Shown piece after piece: positions 33,850-45,709 of a stretch of DNA of 64,000 nt. Every line of letters starts with the position of its first letter. Within the stretch, counting starts at the first letter, position 1. The notes beneath the pieces were generated by a model. It was not told the DNA's origin, did no database searches, and worked only from the letters and a program-made list of their open reading frames with translations. Source of the stretch: Asparagopsis taxiformis (lineage: Eukaryota; Rhodophyta; Florideophyceae; Bonnemaisoniales; Bonnemaisoniaceae); assembly GCA_030407315.1 (NCBI GenBank), contig JALQPE010002906.1, forward strand, positions 21,463 through 85,462, given 5' to 3'. Position numbers and translations under genes: made by a program.

Positions 33850-36800
33850 TCACGTTGTTGCTCGTCGCACGCGTGCGAAGTATCGAGAGACGCTCTCTTC
33901 AGATACGTTCCGGCGGGGCTCCCACGTAGGGTTACGATACCCGACCCACTTCACGAGGAAGTCTAACGTTCCGTCCTCGTTCACGCGGTGGTTGAGTAGG
34001 TCGTCTACTACATACGCCGGACCGTCGCGGTTCTTGTCGAGGTCTGCCTCGGTGGCATCGTATGGCTCCGGCGGGGGCGCGTTCGCCGGCGTTGGCGCGT
34101 ACGCAACGCGGTCCGAGTTGACACGTTCAACTACGTCTCCTCGTTGGATGACGAACGTTCGTACGTCGTTACGTAGTACGCGGAACGGTCCCAACGCGTG
34201 GTTGCCGAGCTTCGTGCCCTTCGTGGTCCCGTCCGTCGGGTCGATGAATACGTATTCTCCCGCGCGGATGTTTCGATTCGAGACACGGACTCGCTTGTCG
34301 AAATTTCGTTTATAACGTGCCTGCGCGGCCTTCAGCGTTCGATACGCGTTATCCATCGTTGTGGCGAGCTCACGAACGTAAGTGGCTCGCCCTCCCCCGT
34401 CGGGTAGTTCGCGGTTCGTTACCGACGTGTGTAGCGCCAACGGTGGCGGTGGATTCGTGAGAATCAAATCGAAGGGCGTCGTGCCCGTGCTCGAATGCAC
34501 ATGCGTGTTGTACGCAAACGTTAACGCCGATGCGTATCGATCCCAGTCGTTCTGGTTTTCGTTCACGTAATTGCGCAGCATCGCCAGGATCGTCCTGTTG
34601 TAGCGCTCCACCTGCCCGTTCGTTTGGGGGTGGTACGTCGACGTAAAGACGTTCGTTACGCCGATCTCGTTGCAAACGCGCTGGAAGAACTTAGCAGCGA
34701 ACTGCTTTCCGTTATCGCTTATGAGCGTCCGTGGGGGTCCATACGAGAAGACCCACGCGTTGACGAACGCGCTCGCCACGTTGGCGGAATCGATATTTCG
34801 TAGAGGTACGACTCTAGTCAGCTTCGTGAAGCGGTCCGTTATCACGAGAATAAATCGGTTACCACGCGTGGTCTTCGTAAGCGGACCTAGTATGTCGATA
34901 CATAGGTCTCGCAGCGGCTTCGTAGCCGGAAATAAACGTAGCGGGTTCGTCCGTTTGCGAAGCTTCACGCGGTTCTTCGCACATCCAACGCAGTTTCGTA
35001 CCGTTGCGTGGATGTCGGCGGCCATCGCGGGCCAGTAGTACGTCCTCCGTAGGGTATAGTACATACGCGTTTGCCCGGGATGTCCAGCGAGGACGTGGTG
35101 GTGCGTTAACTCCAGCAGCCGCGGCCGTAACGAAGCCGGCACAACGATTTGTGTACGTTCCTCATCGTGAGGGTTCCGGCGTCGGAGTAGGCCATCGTGG
35201 CCTTCGAAGAATGCAGCGTCCTGCGTCTCGGACTGTCGTGTCAGTATCGTTTGACAGAACGCGTCCTCGCGTTGAGCTTCGATAAGCTCGTCCCTCGTAA
35301 TGGGAAGCTGAACGTCAGCTGGTGGCACGCGTGCCGAATCGTCTTCAGCAGCGCGCTGTTCGTCGAGGAAATCCGGTTCCTCGTCGAGAACGTCATCGAG
35401 CGACGCGTCGCGGTTGAACTCGAGGCCATCGTGGCCAGCCGTCGCGGCTGATGTTCGTTCATCACGAGTCTCGTTCGACGGGTCGTCGTGACCCCTGGCA
35501 TTCGTTGCCTTTTTACGTACGGACGTCGTTCGTCCTTGCCCATTTCGTGTGGGTTGTCGACGACTGCGAGTCGTCACGAGGACCGCGTCCCCGTACGATG
35601 GTACGTCATCGTCGACGGGTCGACCGTCGTCATACGTAGATATCACACGTGATAAAGCGTCAGGTACCTGGTGCACGCGCCCAGGCCTGTACGTAACTTC
35701 GAAATCGAATTCGGCAACGCGTAGCCTCCATCGTAGTAGTCGTCCGGACGCGTCCGCAACGTCATCAGCCAACGTAAGGCTTCGTGGTCCGTACGTACGG
35801 TGAACCGCTGACCCTCTACGTAGGGTCGGAGCGACGTTATCGCCCAAACGACGGAGTAGCACTCGCGCTCGGTCGCCGAGTAACCGCGTTCGGTTTCGTT
35901 AAGGGTCTTCGACCAGTACCCAATCGGCACCCATTCGTTGGGCTTATCTTCGTTCTGCTGTGGAGCAACGTAGCTCCCAGCTGATACGCCGACGCGTCGG
36001 TATCGATCATGAACGGACGTCCCGCCTTCGGAAGGTGCAATACTGGTGGCGACACCAGTATTGTCTTCAACGTTTCGAACGCATTCGTTTGCGCGTTTGT
36101 TGGTTCGTCCAATCGGGGGAAGCGTCCTTCTTCAACATCGTGTTGAGTGGCCGAGCGATCTCGGCATACGCCTTTACGAAACGGCGGTAAACGTTGGCCG
36201 CGCCCAAAAACGATCGACATTGCGTCTTGTCGCGTGGGAACGTAGCCGTACGAAAGGCTTCCTTGTTCCGAGCTGCGACGTGCAGCTTCCCTGGGGTGAT
36301 CACGTGCCCCAGGTAGTCAACTCGTGGTTGAAAGAACGAGCACTTCGTGAGCTTTAACGTTACTCCCGCTGCGCGTAGCAGGGAAAGCACCTGGTCAACG
36401 TGACCCAGGTGAGACTCGAGGTCTTTCGAAAAGACGATTACGTCGTCTAAGTAGACCAGGCACGATTGCCAACGTACTCCGGAGAGGATGATGTCCAACG
36501 TCCGCTGAAACGTAGCGGGGGCATTTCGTAGCCCGAATGGCATTCGCACGTAGCGATACGTTCCCATGAAAGACGTAAACGTTGTCTTATCACGGTCCTC
36601 GGCGGAGACGGGCACTTGCCAGTAACCGGCGTTACAATCGAGTGTCGTGAAGATGGCGGCGTCGCCAACGAATCGAGGCAGTCTTCCATACGAGGAAGCG
36701 GGTACGAATCAGCGATCGTTTTCGCGTTCAAACGCCTGTAGTCGACACAGAAACGTAAGGATCCGTCCTTCTTCGGCACCAACACGATTGGTGACGCCCA

Positions 36801-38311
36801 TTCGCTGGACGCGGGTTCGATAACCCCTTCGTTGAGCATCTTCGTGATCTGCTCCTCGGCTATCGTACGTAGAGCCGGACCCTGACGATAGGGCATTGAA
36901 CGTATGGGCCGCGTGCCGGTTCGAGTTCGATTCGATGCTCCGTAGCATTGATTTCGCCGAGGCGTCCGCTCGTCCACATTGACGAATGTGTAGCTAGCAT
37001 CTCGTTGATGCGCTTTCGTAAATCCTCGTCGTCGAGGTGCGACAAATCGATTGTCGACTGCCAATCGTGGCGGGGTCGTTCCCCTTTTCGTTGACCAACG
37101 GGTCTGGCGTTTCGTCGCCCAACCCGTTCGTATTCGTGTCCGCGTCGTCGCGTCGACTAGCGGTAGGTTCAAAACCTTCGCGAGGGCTTCGCCGCCCTCA
37201 CGCTTGAGTGGGACGATTCCCAACGGGGAGCGTACCGCGTACGCAATCGTTGCGCCTTTCGGCAATTCGCGGTCCTTCTTCGTGAAGTTCGACACGATAA
37301 TAGAGAACGTCTCTCTGGGTCCTACGTCGACCACTCCGTTGGCTATGCGCAGCCCATGCCGGAATTGCACCGACGCTTTCGGTTCGAGGAACACGAGTCC
37401 GGTCGCATCCGTCGTCACGTTGACGGTCCGTTGCGACATCGCCGGTACACGCGTATACTTCGTCAGGCGAACCGAGAACGTTCGGCTCGGCCGATTCGAG
37501 GCCGCGTTACGCTCGCGGCGTTTCGGGTGTTCCACGTTTGGATTCGTCTCTTCCCCCTCCTCGTACGGAGTCGTCGTATCGCCCTCCGCGATAATGGGTA
37601 TCGTATCCCCCCGATGGAGGTCGATTGTCTGCGCTCGACAGCGTATAGCATCGACATGCTTCGACATGAACGACGTGCCCATTATAACGGGGACGCCAGC
37701 GTGTTGGCTACGAAGAATTTTACGCGGAACAGCGAGTTCCCCAGCCTGACACGAAGCAGGATGGCGCCTTCGATAGGCAAACGTCGCCCGTTGGCGTCTC
37801 CGAGCTTCGGTAGCTCTTCGTCACGTAGACAGCGGTCGACCCAGTCGTAGGGTAGTAAACTTGTTCGTATCAAGTTGTAGCCGCTGCACGTATCCATCGC
37901 GATGGTAATCGCCCTCATCACGTTGAGGTCTAGTCCGATCGTTCCGGATACGATATAATGCTTCGACGCAAGTAGGCACGTATGCCCGTCGAGGACCAAC
38001 GGTTCGGTCCTGACCGGCGCGCGGTCTACGTCTTCGCTAGCGGTTCGTCGCTTCACCGTATGAGCCCGTATGGCTTCTTTTGCGTCGACACGCTTCGTAT
38101 AAGCCGCGTGCTTGGCTTTCTCGCGCTCGGAAGCGTCGTGCTTCCGGTAGCGCGTCTCGCTCGTCTGCGAGGCTTCCTCTTCGTGTGAGGTTCGTTCGTC
38201 CCGTCGGACTTCGTTTCTTCCCCCACGTCGGGTGTCGTGTGACTCGAGTTGGCCTTCGCGGCCGTGAGCTTTACGTAACTCTCGTTCATCGGTGAGCCTG
38301 CGGAGGACCAA
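33850..38311 (-). pseudogene. Gypsy pol: protease, RT, RNase H, integrase, chromodomain (several frameshifts)
   Basis: In minus-strand order there is first an aspartic protease segment with MDTCSGYNLI, where the usual DTGS reads DTCS. The reverse transcriptase has GVIEPASSEWASPIVLVPKKDGSLR, RMPFGLRNAPATFQ and a YLDD active site. RNase H follows (FMIDTDASAYQLGATL, WSKTLNETERGYSATERE). The integrase has an HHCC finger (HHHVLAGH, CVGC) and a core of Asp323, Asp383 and Glu419 (numbering from 35862). Finally an SH3-like module and a C-terminal chromodomain (VVDDLLNHRV to FLVKWVGYRNPTWEP) close the protein. Single-base frame changes occur near 37690, 36655, 36100, 35955 and 35755. The chromodomain identifies a chromovirus-like element, expected to bind methylated histone at integration sites. 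Confidence 0.92.
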
Positions 38312-38372
38312 TCATCGACGTCGGTCGTCCCCCTTTCACGTAAGGGTTCAGGCGATGTGGGTGGCTCGTGAC

Positions 38373-40777
38373 CTACATCGCCTGGTCGTTTTCCGGCGCG
38401 GGGCCGTTCGACACGTCGTCGTCGTGAGCCCACGAAGCTCGTTCGTCATCGTGACTCGTTTCCACCTCGAGTGGTGTTTCGTCAGCGGAGGTCGTCACGT
38501 AGACTCCGCTGCGGCCATTACGCTGGCCATTTCGTTCGTTCGCCCACGGGCGGGGGTCACGTCGGTCATTACGAAAGTCGCCGCGGCGCCTGTCGAAGGG
38601 CCTTCCCCCGTCACGATTGGGGTTTCGGAGTATCGTAGGCGGCGTGCCGTACCTCCGCGGGTTCACGTTCCCTCGCTCATCAGGTCGTTCCTGGTTACGC
38701 TTGGCCATTCGTTGGCGGAAGTACTCAGCCTGACGTGGGTTGCTCTTCACGTGGAAGAGGTAGTACTTGTACGCGAAAAAGATCCGTTGATCTGGCGTCA
38801 GACGCGGACACGTAAACGTCGAGTGGCCATCTTCGCGGCATGACCAACACGACAGCGTCCAGTAATCATTCGGGATTACGGAGTGCGCCAATTGCGTCTG
38901 CTCGCTCGTGAGCTTCGGCACGTCCTCGCATGGACGGTTCAATCGAGCTTCGAGCTCGTCCGGCTTTTCGTTTGCCGTTTTCGTATCGTTGGGCGGCGGC
39001 CCGTTCGTGAAGAGGATCGCCTCCAAATTCTCGGCAACGTGAGCCGCAGCGAGCGACACGTCGTCGTCGTCCCTCGCGGGGATGTTCGGGTTACCATCGT
39101 GGTAACTGGGCTCGCTAGCCCGTTCATTACGTAAGTACGCGGACTCATCGTAGTCCGCGAACTTCCTCGACTCGTGGTCGGAAATAGCCAACGTAGGCTT
39201 CACCGGAAACCGCACTTTCGGTTTCGCGGCTGACGCGACAGCTGCCGTACGTGCACGGAAGGTCGTTCCTTCGGCCGTCGCCAATCGTCTCACAACGGTG
39301 AGGTCGTTCCTCTCTCGTTCGGGGAGTGACCGGAGTCGTTCCGTCACGGCTGCCCGCGTCGAGGGCAGCAAACCACGTACGTAGTGGTGAACGAGGAGTC
39401 GATCCGTAAACACGTAGTTGCACGCCCGCGTGGCGGTGTCGAGTCTATCAGCGTACTGATTCTCGTCCTCGTTAGGACTCTGCGTGATCATCGTGACCTT
39501 TTCGTAGGCCTCCTGCAGCACGTCGTCTTGCAGGTATCGTTTAATCAACGCGTTGATTACGTGAGGCCACGAGAACCTCTTCGTCGGATCAGTCGTGATC
39601 ACGCCAGTCGTACACTGGGAATCGTAGAACCGTCGGGCGTCCCCTTCGAGGAAGAAGTGCAGCGCACGTACTGCCACTCCCTCGCACACTCCGAGTGTGC
39701 TGAACCCATCACGTATTTGGGCGAGGAATCCGAGTAACGTAATCGGATTCCGGCCGGAGAACGGCTTTAACGTAGGGAAAAGTCCCTCCAGCTCACGTTT
39801 GAGCTTATGTACGCTTTGACTCTCGTTCACGTAGAGATGTTCACGTACATCGTTAAGTCGGTACATGCGGTACGACACCACGTTCGCAAATGCGTCGAGC
39901 ATTGTCGTGTGCTCTGCCAACGCGTGGCAAACGGGTCCGAGGGCGTTCCCTGGTAAGCGTACCGCGTCGGCACGTTCGTTTTCGTGGACTCGCGTGTCCG
40001 TCGTGCCGAACGTACCCAGCCACGGAATGTACGTTTCACGTGGCGGGGGAGCTCTCGTATCGAATTGCGCAGCTCGTGCTGCGTCCGCCGACCGCGCGTG
40101 GTCTGGCGTATCGTTAAAACGTAATTGCCTTCGTGGCGTCTCGTTGGGGTTGGCGATGGCTCGTTGCACTGTCGCCCCCCTTCCGTACGTTGTCGGGGTC
40201 GTCGGACCGGGTGTTGGGGGTATCCTCCCGGAACGGCCGGGGAGGATTGCGAGTTATAGGCGCGCGAGCCTTCTTCGTAATTCGGATCGCTTCCGCTCGG
40301 CGGAGCGGAACGTCCGGCGACGATTTCGTTGAATACTACGACAAACGAGTCGAGTCTTCCCTCCACGGCGGAGAGGCGGTTTCGTAAATCTTCGTTTTCC
40401 CGTTCGAGGGTCGCTGAGCGTTCACGTAACGCACGAGCTTCGCGCTCCGAGACTCCGAGTCTCTGCCTTACGGCTTCGTCGACGGCCGCGTCGCTCGCCC
40501 TTTCGATGTGACCTCGAAGGTCTTCGTACACTACGCGTAGTGCCGTGGGAGTCACGTTCCCTTCGTTGAGCTGACCGCGCGTTGCGGGGTCCATACTCAC
40601 GGACTCAAACGGGCTTACCGTACGTGGTAGCTGGCCGATCGCCTCGATATCCGGCGGGATAGATCGATCAGTCGCGAAGATCGCTTCTGCTGACAAGGCC
40701 ACGTCGGCTTCGGCGTCCGCTGACGTTGGCAACGGTTGCCTGGGCGACGCGCTGGAATTCGACACAGCGTAATTCAT
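38373..40777 (-). pseudogene. Gypsy gag (one frameshift)
   Basis: The frame opens at 40777 with an acidic, coiled-coil N-terminal region (REARALRERSATLERENEDL), shifts at a run of six C near 40175, and continues to 38373, for about 800 codons. The central part has the retrotransposon gag pattern (LKPFSGRNPITLLGFLAQIRDGF, HFFLEGDARRFYDS, QYADRLDTATRACNYVF). A CCHC knuckle, CWSCREDGHSTFTC, follows, then an Arg/Asn/Gly-rich tail. It forms the capsid and binds RNA. Pol begins near or just after its end. Confidence 0.85.
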
Positions 40778-40859
40778 AGACCGTCGTCTGTAGCACGTAG
40801 CTTTTCGTTAACGTAAAAGAGCTCAACCTCGTTGGTTGTCGTTATGCTCGTAGCAACTT

Positions 40860-40876
40860 CTAGGTCGAGAGACCAG
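40860..40876 (-). other. Gypsy primer-binding site (candidate)
   Basis: Immediately after the 5' LTR the minus strand reads CTGGTCTCTCGACC. The TGG start fits pairing with a tRNA 3' CCA end. The tRNA is not identified. Confidence 0.5.
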
Positions 40877-41536
40877 TGTGGAACAACGTTAGTTCTAGAT
40901 AGCTGGTACGAGCTACGGACACGCTGTCCTTACGAAACGAAACGAGCAGTCCACCCGCTGGTGTTTTGACTGTATTGTTAGAACGGTAGAAGGTAGAATG
41001 GTTAGCGAGTAGACACGAGCGTCACGACGCAACCATCCACGCGAGGATTACGTTAGCAAACGAGGTGGTACGTCACCGGAGGCGCTCTCAACCAAGCCCG
41101 GAGGCACTACACGCAATCAGCCTTACGTGCGGCGATGGGTAGGGAGTACGCAGCTCGACGGAGACGAAGCCTCGTTAGGCAGAACGTAAACGGTAAAACG
41201 TAGAAGTCAGTCGTAGACTAGAGCCGTTGCTCGATCGTTGATTGTCCCCTTTCCCTCCCGGCACGATGCCAATACCTATATGCCACGATGGCATCGCTTT
41301 ACAGTGTAAACACTGTTCGTAACGTCCCCGAATGGGAAAGGACCTTGTGGGTCACACGTAGGGACCCGTTGGTCCGTTGGCCGTTGCCAGTACGTTCGTT
41401 GCACACGTGTGCCGGTTGCGCGCGCGCATGCGCCAGCAATGTTCGTGCATTGCTGTCGCCGGTCGTGTCCGCCGAGATTCGAATTCCGCGGAAAAACGTA
41501 AATATTTGCAATTTCGGAATTGCCACGTATACTACA
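40877..41536 (-). repeat. Gypsy 5' LTR
   Basis: A 660-bp intact LTR, TG..CA bounded, followed by the GAGTC duplication at 41537-41541. It serves as the uninterrupted reference for the split 3' LTR. Confidence 0.93.
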
Positions 41537-41555
41537 GAGTCCAGTCGACGAGTCC

Positions 41556-42848
41556 CTAGAGCACTATGGAGTTTTGTTCTTTTTGGAATTTCCGAACAGT
41601 GTCTTTATGAAGGAGAGGGAGAGACCACGACTGGTGAGGGTGGAACTGAGATAAAGGGAGAACACGATGAGGGTAAACTGCAGCACGTTGCGGAGTAATG
41701 CCCGTTGAATGACCTTTTACTTTTATAGGTAGGTGGATATCTCCTCGCCCGATGGCTATAAGAAAAAAGGGGGGTGGGGGGGGTAGGGGCAAAAAAAAGG
41801 GGGAACTTGTCCCCATGGTACGTTGAAAAGTGATCTCTGACTTATACTGTTTTGAACATGGATCGGTCGAAGTTATATGTGAGGTGGACGCAGAGTCAAT
41901 ATGCCAGATTGTTGCCCTTGCTTCGTGAGACTGTTGCACGCCTCATAGCACTGCTGAGTAAATCATACGTAGTCGAACTCTTCCTCGGATGGTTCCATGC
42001 TACTGGCAGCGGTTTGCTTGAAACGCTGGTTGCTGGAGTATGTGGACTCCTTCGGGCTTGTTACTTACTCCGAGAATGATTGGGACGAACCATGCTTTTT
42101 CCAGCAATAGGGTTCGGTAATGGTTGGTTTCCTGTGGCAGTGAGAGCAGTATTTTCGATTGGCACGACGTGGTTTGGTTTCCCATATAAGTTGACTATGC
42201 TGATGCTTGTAAGATGTGTGTGAGAGTTTCGTATGCATGCTAGTTCTTCTTTCTTCCTGCAGTAAAGCGGCTGCGCACTTTGTCAAAGGTTGAACGAAGG
42301 GTCTCATCTCAATTGCATCGAGTGCGTGATCAACGTTCGAAGGATGATTGGAGGCCCGTTGAGTACAGCATGGCCATTTCCTTTTCGTCAATCTTGACGT
42401 CCATTGACTCGAGGTGGGAAGCCATTTGACGTACACGATTGGGTATACAGAGCATTTGCTCCCCCTGCTTCATTGTTGCAGTGTAGAAGTCACGACGCAG
42501 CGAGCTTGTTGAGAAGAGTGTGACGTTTATGGACGTTGCAGATCTCTTGCCACATTTCTAGGGCGGTAGTAGTGTGGCGAACGTTTTTCAGCATTTCGTC
42601 ACAGACTGATGCGATTGCCATGCGAGCAGTCTTGTCTTTACGAGTCCATTTAGACAATGCCTCTGATCCTCTGGAGGAGGGCGGCATAGAATGGGATCGA
42701 TCATGTCGTCCACCTCGCGGTGGCCGAGGATGAGCTCCATCTTTTGCTTCCATGAGTGGAAGTTGGAGTAATCCAGCTTTTCAATGCGAATGCCGGATGA
42801 ATTGCTCTCCATGCTCTTATTATGTCTTATCTGTTCGACCCTTTCCAA
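41556..42848 (-). pseudogene. Copia gag and protease (frameshifted)
   Basis: On the minus strand the copia Gag signature IRIEKLDYSNFHSWKQKMEL opens the frame. A helical part follows in another frame (KDKTARMAIASVCDEMLKN, ALEMWQEICNVHK, FYTATMKQGEQM). A zinc knuckle (CSHCHRKPTITEPYC) comes next, and then the protease active-site segment WHIDSASTSHIT, equivalent to the usual DSGAT/S. Frame changes occur near 42690, 42300 and 42070. A G- and A-rich low-complexity run at 41764-41805 interrupts the protease. The gypsy element inserted just downstream. Confidence 0.82.
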
Positions 42849-42977
42849 GTGGACAACCGATAGTCGTCTAGGACCAAGCTGGGATCTATAGGATAAAGAC
42901 TTTTAGCTAAGAGCTAGATGAGTGGAGAACAAGAAACAAGGTTTATCAAAGAGAAATCAGCTAGATTTCTAGTGTGT

Positions 42978-43394
42978 CTAGAGAAGGGGAGTCCTACTTA
43001 TCGGAGGACGAGGAAGCCTTAGAGGCTTTAGCGGCTTGAGAGTCTTCTCGATGGCACGGTGGCGACTACCGCGGAGGTGGTTGTCGAACTCGCTCTGGGT
43101 GCGAACGATGACACCGCAGGGCTTGCAGCCTTGAGACCACCTTCCTTGAGCGTTCGATAGTCTTATTATGTCTAGAGCCACTGAAGTTGCGACTCTAGAC
43201 TCGGCGGAGTTGAGAAAGACGTTGCAGTGATGGCACCTCGAGCGGTTTGCCTCCTTGTGAGCGGCGTACTTCTTCTTGTTATCCCTCCTTTCGGCGATGC
43301 TGTAGGCTTTGCGGAAGACCCGGTCTTGAAGAGACTCCCCTCGCGACGAAGCCTGGAGGCTGCTCGTCGTTTGCGCGGTTCCACGCGTCTTCCG
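42978..43394 (-). CDS. Zinc-finger ORF in the copia leader
   Basis: An open minus-strand frame of about 138 codons without an obvious ATG at its start. It encodes a basic segment, a CHHC pair and a perfect U1/matrin-type finger (C-x2-C-x12-H-x5-H; CKPCGVIVRTQSEFDNHLRG then SRH), then a Lys/Pro-rich tail and a stop at 42978. Such fingers usually bind RNA or DNA. It lies between the 5' LTR and gag, where copia elements normally carry only a short leader, so it may be a captured host exon. It could also be an exon of a leader-encoded gene. Confidence 0.45.
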   Translation of the reverse strand, partial: RKTRGTAQTTSSLQASSRGESLQDRVFRKAYSIAERRDNKKKYAAHKEANRSRCHHCNVFLNSAESRVATSVALDIIRLSNAQGRWSQGCKPCGVIVRTQSEFDNHLRGSRHRAIEKTLKPLKPLRLPRPPISRTPLL

Positions 43395-43683
43395 TCACTG
43401 CTAGACACTGCAGAGAGAAGAGAACAAGAGTGTTAGAAGTTATACCGATCAATACTAAGGTCTAAACCTTGAAATAGACCGAAAGGTGAAAGGTATAAAC
43501 TTCTTGTGGAAACCGTTGACAATGAAACCAAACGTTGGATGAGTTTATTCGGTGATAGGTAGAGGCTATAACGCTATACCGATCAGGACAAGGTCACGGT
43601 CTTACAAGAGCAGGACCGAGTTGAGAAAGGTATAGACTAGCCAATATAAAAGCAAAGGTCGATTCCAGTAATTGGGCCTTGAG

Positions 43684-43774
43684 TGGCCCGGTTGCCGAGT
43701 GGGTTGGACGGTCCACGGAGATGTACCGAAAACTTGGTTCGAGTCCCAGCAGCGACGCTGGCCAAACTTTTTCT
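43684..43774 (+). other. tRNA-Ser-like sequence (degenerate)
   Basis: It contains an A-box-like TTGCCGAGTGG and a perfect B box GGTTCGAGTCC, with a CAGCGACG 3' end typical of serine tRNAs. The acceptor arms do not pair fully and there is no room for a normal anticodon arm plus variable arm. It is a tRNA-derived relic or SINE head rather than a working tRNA. Confidence 0.35.
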
Positions 43775-43920
43775 TCGCAGGCAGAACCCAGTTAAAAGAA
43801 TGATGTCACCTGATGACGAGGACCCGGAGACGGATGGCAAGGTGACAGAGTGTCAGTGTGACACAGCGTGGATAGCAGGATGTCAGTGTCAGTGACAGGA
43901 TACACAGTGTGTCGCGCGGA

Positions 43921-43998
43921 GCGGCGACAGAGGTGCGGCGCGGCGAAGGAGGTGCGGCGCGGCGAAGGAGGTGCGGCGCGGCGACAGGAGGTGCGCGA
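43921..43998 (+). repeat. 19-bp GC-rich tandem repeat
   Basis: About four copies of GGCGAAGGAGGTGCGGCGC, in the copia leader. Confidence 0.75.
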
Positions 43999-44226
43999 CG
44001 GCCGAGGAAGAACGGAGTGATGGCCGCGGGAGCGTGGAGGAGACGCTCAGCAAGACCGCGGAAGCGCGGAAAGGCGCGCAACGGAAGAAAAGCGCGCAAA
44101 CGAAGAGACGAGAAAACGAGGCGAGAACGAGACGAAATAGGTAAGAGAACGCCGACGCAAACGACGCACTTACCGAAGCGCGAGAGATATTGAAACGACC
44201 TACGAGCGCGCTGGGCCCATAACCTG

Positions 44227-44836
44227 TTGGAACGAAATGGTCGCTTGCCGAGCGTTTATTGAATCTGCGAGCTCACTACATTATTTGTATTCTCGCCGAG
44301 GTGCGCCGGCGGTGCTAAGGACAGCCTGTTCATGGCTGCTCCAGACAGACTGTCACTGACAGTCTGTCCTAGCAAGCACCCGCTGCCAATCTGGTACACG
44401 TGGGCATCTCTATCATATCCCCACACGTGTACACTATCATAACATTTTCCCTTTGCCATGATGGCAACCCATCCTGGCTTTTCTAATTTCTAATTGAAAG
44501 TATGAAAAACAAATTGAAACTTCAGACGCTATTTCCTCCATGAAGAAAGGTCGTAGAAGCTTCGGAGAAGTTGCTACCCGACTAATTCGGGCACGCTGAA
44601 CATGATGAGATAGTTCTGGAGCGCCTAGAGCACTCCTTGTAGGAGAAATCGAGGGTTAAAGTTTTCTCACGTAACTGAGGCCCCTCGGGCCTATTACAGT
44701 GAGTGCTTCAACCGTTTTTCAACGAGGAACAACGATGAGCCATATTTCAAGGCTCCTAGAGGACTCCTTCATCGAGATTTCACAGGAGATTCTCGAGATT
44801 GAGTGCTTCTGTTGCTGTGACTCAATTATTCGCACA
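44227..44836 (-). repeat. Copia 5' LTR
   Basis: A 610-bp LTR, ending in CAACA on the minus strand and followed by a candidate primer site that includes TGGGCCCAGCGCG. The outer flank AGTAG (44837-44841) matches the flank at 9349-9353. Confidence 0.88.
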
Positions 44837-44841
44837 AGTAG

Positions 44842-45709
44842 CACGTTCACGAGGTTCTGAACTTCATCTAGCACGAAGTGTAACGGCTGGAACTCCTCGT
44901 GTAGCGTACTCATAGTATGCAATTGAAGTCCGTCAAGAATGTGTACACATGCGGAAAGTACCAGACCGCCGTCAAAATAGGCACTGGGTGTCGCTAAAGC
45001 GACCCCTCAATGTCTATCCAAGCTTTAGTTTCATAGACGTGTACACACAGGTGCCGCAAATGTTCAGCTGTACAGTTTTTGTAGGCTTCCGGGTTTACAC
45101 TTGGACAGCTGAAACGCCAAACAAAGCAGCTGAATGGAAAAGGGAAAGACGGTTGGATTGTACGTGCGCGTATGTAAGCGCAATAGCAGTCGTGCACAAA
45201 TTAGATATGGTCTATGGTATACATAGTTTGTTTTAGAATTTCGAAGCGCTTACGTAGGAGGTAAATACGAATGCGCGCTCTAAAGAAGAACAGAGGAAAT
45301 TTAATCCAGAGGTATATGCTATAGACAGGTGGATAGAGATTCTTTGATTCGCTTTGAGTCATCAGTTGAAAGACGATTGTCTCGTCGCAATTTTGTTAAA
45401 CGCGCCAAGACGGTATGGAACTAATTTCTGCCGTCCATTCCTGTTGTTGCGCAAAATTGCTCACCTATATTTCGAAAGGTGTGGATCTTTCTTGTTGCCG
45501 TAAGCTTCTAGCCACACGGATTTCAGTCGATGGATAAGACCATCCCCATTCGCAATAACTCCATCATCGGAAGCAAGCCAGAAAGGGCAGCTCTCATATC
45601 AGTTCGAATCGCAATCATATCATCAATAGAGTAGCTATAATCAATAACGGATTCTTCCTCAGTGTCACTGCCTTCAGTCGTAATCATTCCATCCCTCTGA
45701 CTCGAGCAT
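44842..45709. other. No gene seen
   Basis: Originally contiguous with 9353 before the copia insertion. There is no recognisable coding sequence. Confidence 0.4.

Larger units (their letters stand above)
13225..41536 (-). mobile_element. Ty3/gypsy chromovirus-like retrotransposon
   Basis: LTRs of 660 and 661 bp (the latter split) flank gag and pol on the minus strand. A perfect 5-bp duplication GAGTC lies at 13220-13224 and 41537-41541. The order is 5' LTR (40877-41536), primer site, gag, pol ending in a chromodomain, about 2.5 kb of non-coding DNA, an antisense gene, polypurine tract and 3' LTR. Removing the CACTA insertion leaves about 13.7 kb, large for the group because of the antisense module. 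Its composition is strikingly rich in CpG (ACGT, CGTT) compared with the DNA on either side. Confidence 0.92.
9354..44836 (-). mobile_element. Ty1/copia retrotransposon split by nested insertions
   Basis: The two ends are copies of one LTR (9354-10372 and 44227-44836) in the same orientation, flanked by AGTAG at 9349-9353 and 44837-44841. Reading on the minus strand, the order is 5' LTR, an unusually long leader, gag and protease (42848-41556), the gypsy insertion, then integrase, reverse transcriptase and RNase H (13224-10357), and the 3' LTR. Removing the gypsy element and one copy of its GAGTC duplication keeps the pol reading frame continuous across the junction. Without the nested DNA the element is about 7.2 kb. 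Frameshifts in gag and pol make it non-autonomous. Confidence 0.9.

Noticed and set aside
43684..43774. A functional tRNA gene
   Set aside because: The B box is perfect, but the acceptor stem does not close and the anticodon region is too short.
44227..44836. A solo LTR
   Set aside because: Its two immediate flanks do not match each other, but its outer flank AGTAG equals the flank of the LTR at 9354, and copia gag lies next to it. It is the 5' LTR of the split element.
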